Below are positions 6,659 to 8,928 of a stretch of DNA of 8,928 nt, piece by piece (positions within the stretch are counted from its first letter, which is position 1; every line of letters begins with the position of its first letter). The notes beneath the pieces were generated by a model. The model was not told the origin of the DNA and did no database searches. It saw only the letters and a program-made list of their open reading frames with translations. The position numbers were made by a program, and so were the translations under genes. The stretch is from NCBI GenBank assembly GCA_030039095.1, contig JASHQP010000207.1:1-8928 (forward strand), written 5' to 3'. Source of the DNA: Streptosporangiaceae bacterium (GTDB lineage Bacteria; Actinomycetota; Actinomycetes; Streptosporangiales; Streptosporangiaceae).

Positions 6659-7479
6659 TGGACTGGCTCCTCCGGGTTGGAGCGCAGCGGTATGGCGGTG
6701 AAGTCGGGGGCTCGCTTGCCGTTGAACGCGGCCAGGCCCTCGTCGTACTCTGGCGAGCCCATCAGCGAGTCCTGGAGCGTCGCCTCGGCCGTGCAGACCT
6801 CGTCGTAGCTCATGGTCGCCGCCCTCCGCATGAACGCCTTTTCGGCGATGAACGCGTTGACCGGGCCACGGGCGATGCCGCGGGCCAGGTCGAGCGAACG
6901 GTCTCGCAGCCTGGTACCCGGGACCGAGTGATTGACCAAGCCCCACGCGGCGGCTTGCTTGCCCCGGATGATGTCCGAGGTGTACACCAATTCCATTGCC
7001 CGGTGGTACCCGACCAGGCGCGGCAGGAAGTAGTGGCCGCCGGAGTCCAGCGCCACGCCCAGCCGGGCGAAGGGCGACGACAGGCGGGCGTTGTCCGCGG
7101 CCATCACGATGTCGCAAGCGAGCGCGATGCCCAGGCCAACCCCCATGGCGGGGCCGTTGACCGCAGCGACCGTGGGCTTGCGGCAGTGGTAGATGGTCGC
7201 GAGCATCGGGTTCACGTGGTTGGCGATGATGTCGTAGGCGTCCTCGTCCGGCTTGGCCGAGGAAATGTCCCGGCCCGCCGAGAACGCCCGCCCTTCGCCG
7301 GTGATCAGAACGCACCGGACCCCAGCGTCGGTGTCGGCCGAGGTCATCGCGTCCCGCAGTTCCGCGACCATGGTCTCGTCGAGACTGTTCATCTTGTCCG
7401 GTCGGTTGAGCAGGACGAGCAGGACGCCGTCGCTGTCCAGGTCGCACTCGAGTGTGGTGTAGGTGGCATAGCTGGTCAT
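6655..7479 (-). CDS. Crotonase-family protein (enoyl-CoA hydratase/isomerase), PaaG-like active site
   Basis: A 274-residue crotonase of normal length. It shows LNRPDKMNSLD near 24, the first oxyanion-hole segment AFSAGRD (65-71), the second AAVNGPAMGVGLGIALACD (105-123), and FARLGVALDSGGHYFLPRLVG (137-157). Compared with mitochondrial enoyl-CoA hydratase, both catalytic glutamates are gone: the Glu144 position is Gly118 and the Glu164 position is Phe137. Asp145 sits where PaaG-type isomerases carry an aspartate (LGLxPDxGG). This favours double-bond isomerisation or ring chemistry over simple hydration, by inference. The ATG at 7479 follows GGAGGAG with 7-base spacing and lies 2 bp after the MaoC stop. 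The 3' end overlaps the ligase start by 4 bp. A longer in-frame reading upstream overlaps MaoC and lacks support. Confidence 0.9.
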   Translation of the reverse strand: MTSYATYTTLECDLDSDGVLLVLLNRPDKMNSLDETMVAELRDAMTSADTDAGVRCVLITGEGRAFSAGRDISSAKPDEDAYDIIANHVNPMLATIYHCRKPTVAAVNGPAMGVGLGIALACDIVMAADNARLSSPFARLGVALDSGGHYFLPRLVGYHRAMELVYTSDIIRGKQAAAWGLVNHSVPGTRLRDRSLDLARGIARGPVNAFIAEKAFMRRAATMSYDEVCTAEATLQDSLMGSPEYDEGLAAFNGKRAPDFTAIPLRSNPEEPVQ

Positions 7480-7481
7480 GG

Positions 7482-7937
7482 TCACTCCTCCGGCCGGCAA
7501 GCCTGCAGCACTCGGATTAGGACGTTGCAGGTCGTGCGGCCGTTCTGGTTCATCACGTCCCACTCGAGGTCGACGATCCCTGTCTTTTCGTCGCGGCGTT
7601 CCAGCTTCGCGATCTGGTTGCGCACCCGGATCGTGTCGCCGATGAAGGTGGGAACCGGGTACCGGACCCGGTCGATGCCGTATTGCGCCAGGATCGCCTG
7701 GCTTTCCGCGGGAACCACCAGGCCTCCGGCGATGGCCATCACCATGAGCCCGGGAGCCAGCCGCTCCCCGAACATGGACTCCTCGGAGTAAACGACATCC
7801 GAGTGGATCGGGAACCAGTCACCGGTGAACATGCACCAGTTCACGACGTCCGTTTCCGTGACGGTGCGGCCGCGCGAGATCTCCTCGTCGCCGACCTTCA
7901 GATCGTCGAACCACTTGTCGAGCAGACGTTCTGGCAT
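7482..7937 (-). CDS. MaoC-like (R)-specific enoyl-CoA hydratase / dehydratase
   Basis: A 151-residue single hot-dog-fold protein, the usual size for MaoC/PhaJ-type hydratases, which add water across trans-2-enoyl-CoA to give the (R)-3-hydroxyacyl-CoA. The hydratase-2 signature is visible as FTGDWFPIH (37-45), with the catalytic dyad Asp40 and His45, followed by LAPGLMVMAIAGGL on the central helix. PTFIGDTIRVRNQI and VDLEWDVMNQNGRTTCNVLIRV give the remaining strands. The ATG at 7937 is preferred: GAAGGGAG precedes it by about eight bases and MPERLLDKWFDDLKVGDE matches the family N-terminus. An upstream in-frame ATG at 7994 would run across the palindromic operator. This is the first gene of the three-gene operon and diverges from the second crotonase over 68 bp. 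Confidence 0.9.
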   Translation of the reverse strand: MPERLLDKWFDDLKVGDEEISRGRTVTETDVVNWCMFTGDWFPIHSDVVYSEESMFGERLAPGLMVMAIAGGLVVPAESQAILAQYGIDRVRYPVPTFIGDTIRVRNQIAKLERRDEKTGIVDLEWDVMNQNGRTTCNVLIRVLQACRPEE

Positions 7938-7966
7938 AGGGCCGCTCCCTTCTCTGGCTCCGGTAT

Positions 7967-7984
7967 CGTACGACTGGTCGGTCA
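7967..7984. promoter_or_regulatory. Candidate TetR-type operator, copy 2 (divergent MaoC operon / crotonase gap)
   Basis: The plus strand reads CGACTGGTCGGTCA at 7971-7984, one substitution from the CGACCGGTCGGT core of the copies at 2706-2721 and 8813-8827. It sits near the middle of the 68-bp gap, 30 bp before the MaoC ATG and 21 bp before the crotonase ATG, so one bound dimer could repress both directions. An A7 run (7984-7990) and a G7 run (7996-8002) follow on the plus strand. On the minus strand a TTGACC hexamer overlaps the site, and TACGAT nearby could act as a -10; the promoter elements are tentative. Confidence 0.6.
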
Positions 7985-8005
7985 AAAAAACCACCGGGGG
8001 GGATC

Positions 8006-8806
8006 ATGCCGGTCGATGTGAGCGGGCTAGGCTCCCCCCTCGCGGTGGTCACCCTCGACGCTCCCGAGCGCCTGAACGCCTTCACCGGCCGTGACCTGCA
8101 GGACCTGGACCAGGTCCTGCGGCGCTGTGAGAGTGACGGTCGTGTTGCCGCCGTGGTCATCCGCGGGGCGGGCCGGGCCTTCTGCGCAGGCGCCGACCTG
8201 GCATTCGTCGAGGAAATCCGGTGCTCGCCCGAGGAGGAACGGCGGCGGGCGCTGGCTCTCGCCCCCGCAGCCGTGCGGCGCATAGCGCTGCTGGCCAAGC
8301 CGACCGTCGCGGCGGTGCACGGTGCGGCCTTCGGCGGCGGCGCGTGCATCGCGCTGGCGTGCGATGACGTGGTGCTGGCCGAGGATGCGCGGCTGGGCTT
8401 GATCTTCACCAGCCTGGGACTGCCCGGCGGGGACAGCGCGGCGACGTGGCTGCTCTCCCGCCGTATCGGAACTCGCCGGGCATGGCAGTTGCTCGCGCAT
8501 GGAGCCGTGGTGACGGCGGGCGAGGCGCTGGAGCTGGGGCTGGCCGACGAGGTCGTGCCCGGCAGCGGTCTGGCTGCAGCCGCGGCCGCACGGGCCGCAT
8601 CCTACGGCCAGCGCCCGGCAGGGGCACTGGCCGCCACCAAACGGCAGCTGCTGAGGCTCGAAGGGGTGGGCTCGTTTCTCGACGAAGCCCAGGCCGCGGA
8701 GGCGGCCGAGATGCTGGCCGCGTTTTCCGGGCCGGAGCTCGCCGAGGCCTTGGCCGCGCGCCGCGAACGGCGGTCGGGGGCGCGGCCAGCGCCGCCGCCA
8801 TGTTGA
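8006..8806 (+). CDS. Crotonase-family protein (enoyl-CoA hydratase/isomerase), atypical active site
   Basis: A 266-residue crotonase with LDAPERLNAF near 17, the oxyanion-hole segments AFCAGADL (58-65) and AAVHGAAFGGGACIALACD (102-120), and FTSLGLPGGDSAATWLLSRRIG (134-155). The fold and CoA pocket look intact. However, the two glutamates of classical hydratases are replaced: the Glu144 position by Cys114 and the Glu164 position by Phe134. Asp143 can be aligned with the PaaG-type aspartate if one residue is inserted. Hydratase activity is therefore doubtful; isomerase, dehydratase-like or hydrolase roles are possible. The last 15 residues are Arg/Pro-rich and probably disordered. The ATG at 8006 has only a G7 run very close upstream as a ribosome site; it starts just before the first beta strand, so it fits. 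The gene is separated by 34 bp from the acyl-CoA dehydrogenase that follows. Confidence 0.88.
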   Translation: MPVDVSGLGSPLAVVTLDAPERLNAFTGRDLQDLDQVLRRCESDGRVAAVVIRGAGRAFCAGADLAFVEEIRCSPEEERRRALALAPAAVRRIALLAKPTVAAVHGAAFGGGACIALACDDVVLAEDARLGLIFTSLGLPGGDSAATWLLSRRIGTRRAWQLLAHGAVVTAGEALELGLADEVVPGSGLAAAAAARAASYGQRPAGALAATKRQLLRLEGVGSFLDEAQAAEAAEMLAAFSGPELAEALAARRERRSGARPAPPPC

Positions 8807-8829
8807 CGTATTGGACCGGTCGGTACAAC
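8803..8829 (+). promoter_or_regulatory. Candidate promoter of the acyl-CoA dehydrogenase gene, spanning the operator
   Basis: TTGACG at 8803-8808 resembles a -35 box, and TACAAC at 8824-8829 resembles a -10, with 15 bp between them, slightly short. The palindromic operator fills the spacer. A start about seven bases after the -10 would fall within a few bases of the ATG at 8841, implying a leaderless or nearly leaderless message. The -35 lies inside the last codons of the preceding crotonase. Confidence 0.4.
8813..8827. promoter_or_regulatory. Candidate TetR-type operator, copy 3 (before acyl-CoA dehydrogenase)
   Basis: GGACCGGTCGGTACA shares 14 consecutive bases (GACCGGTCGGTACA) with the minus-strand reading of copy 1 at 2706-2721. 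The symmetric core is ACCGGT extended by flanking bases. It lies in the 34-bp gap between the crotonase stop and the acyl-CoA dehydrogenase start, 13 bp before the ATG. Confidence 0.6.
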
Positions 8830-8840
8830 ACTTGGTCGCC

Positions 8841-8928
8841 ATGGACCTGGACTTGTCCGAAGACGAGGCGGCTCTCGCCGATCTCGCCGCCACGATCGCG
8901 CGGCGGGAGATAGCGCCGGCGGCGCCCG
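8841..8928 (+). CDS. Acyl-CoA dehydrogenase, N-terminal fragment (cut by window edge)
   Basis: Only 29 codons are inside the window. They read MDLDLSEDEAALADLAATI followed by ARREIAP, the usual N-terminal helix of flavin-dependent acyl-CoA dehydrogenases (compare MDFxLSEEQxxLRxxxRxFxxxEIxP). These enzymes put an alpha,beta double bond into acyl-CoA using FAD. The family is inferred from this short stretch only, so substrate class and active-site base cannot be judged. No Shine-Dalgarno is visible before the ATG; a palindromic operator and possible promoter lie directly upstream. A start at the ATG is supported by the family alignment. Confidence 0.72.
   Translation, partial: MDLDLSEDEAALADLAATIARREIAPAAP

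Noticed and set aside
5717..6808. 363-codon plus-strand open frame opposite the ligase
   Set aside because: It is a shadow of the ligase and crotonase genes: low-information composition, no recognisable domain and no ribosome site.
7395..7408. GTCCGGTCGGTTGA, resembling the operator motif
   Set aside because: It lies inside the crotonase coding region, where it encodes the conserved NRPDK segment, and it breaks the palindrome. It is most likely a codon-driven coincidence.
6659..7447. N-terminal extension of the acyl-CoA ligase frame up to 7447 (801 codons in all)
   Set aside because: The extension overlaps the whole crotonase gene in another frame and has Arg-rich, motif-free sequence. The GTG at 6658 has a good ribosome site and a GTGA junction.
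8027..8893. 288-codon minus-strand open frame opposite the second crotonase
   Set aside because: It is a shadow frame that crosses the intergenic operator and the start of the acyl-CoA dehydrogenase; the plus strand has clear crotonase motifs.

Overview
The window is very GC-rich, with coding sequence packed on both strands, third positions dominated by G and C, and GTG starts alongside ATG. Together with the gene families this points to an actinomycete (Actinomycetota, for example a Frankia-, Pseudonocardia- or Mycobacterium-like lineage). The sequence alone does not settle the genus. No rRNA, tRNA, CRISPR array, insertion sequence or phage gene was seen.

Layout from left to right. (1) Positions 1-2003, minus strand: the N-terminal two-thirds or more of a large thiamine-diphosphate enzyme of the AceE/MdeB-like 2-oxoacid dehydrogenase E1 (transketolase-like) family, cut by the window edge. 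(2) 2000-2696, minus: a thiolase broken by a one-base frameshift and at least one, probably two, large internal deletions. (3) 2731-3459, minus: a degenerate alpha/beta-hydrolase-like protein whose nucleophile serine is replaced by glycine. (4) 3444-4376, minus: an intact alpha/beta hydrolase. (5) 4447-5055, plus: a TetR-family repressor, divergent from the hydrolase and overlapping tail-to-tail with the next operon. (6) 5042-7937, minus: a tightly coupled three-gene operon of MaoC-type dehydratase, crotonase and acyl-CoA ligase, in transcription order. (7) 8006-8806, plus: a second crotonase, divergent from the operon. (8) 8841 to the edge, plus: the start of an acyl-CoA dehydrogenase.

Taken together this is a catabolic module for some carboxylic acid. 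The hydrolase could release the acid from an ester or amide. The ligase would activate it with CoA, the dehydrogenase desaturate it, crotonase and MaoC enzymes isomerise or hydrate it, a thiolase would have cleaved it, and the E1 enzyme could process a 2-oxoacid product. The substrate cannot be read from the sequence.

The two most notable observations are regulatory decay and a shared operator. A near-identical palindromic motif (core GACCGGTCGGT) lies in three separate intergenic gaps: before the broken thiolase, between the divergent MaoC operon and crotonase, and before the acyl-CoA dehydrogenase. This suggests one TetR-type regulon over the whole module. Between about 2000 and 3460 the minus strand carries two adjacent damaged genes flanked by intact ones, so part of the pathway appears to have been lost or replaced.
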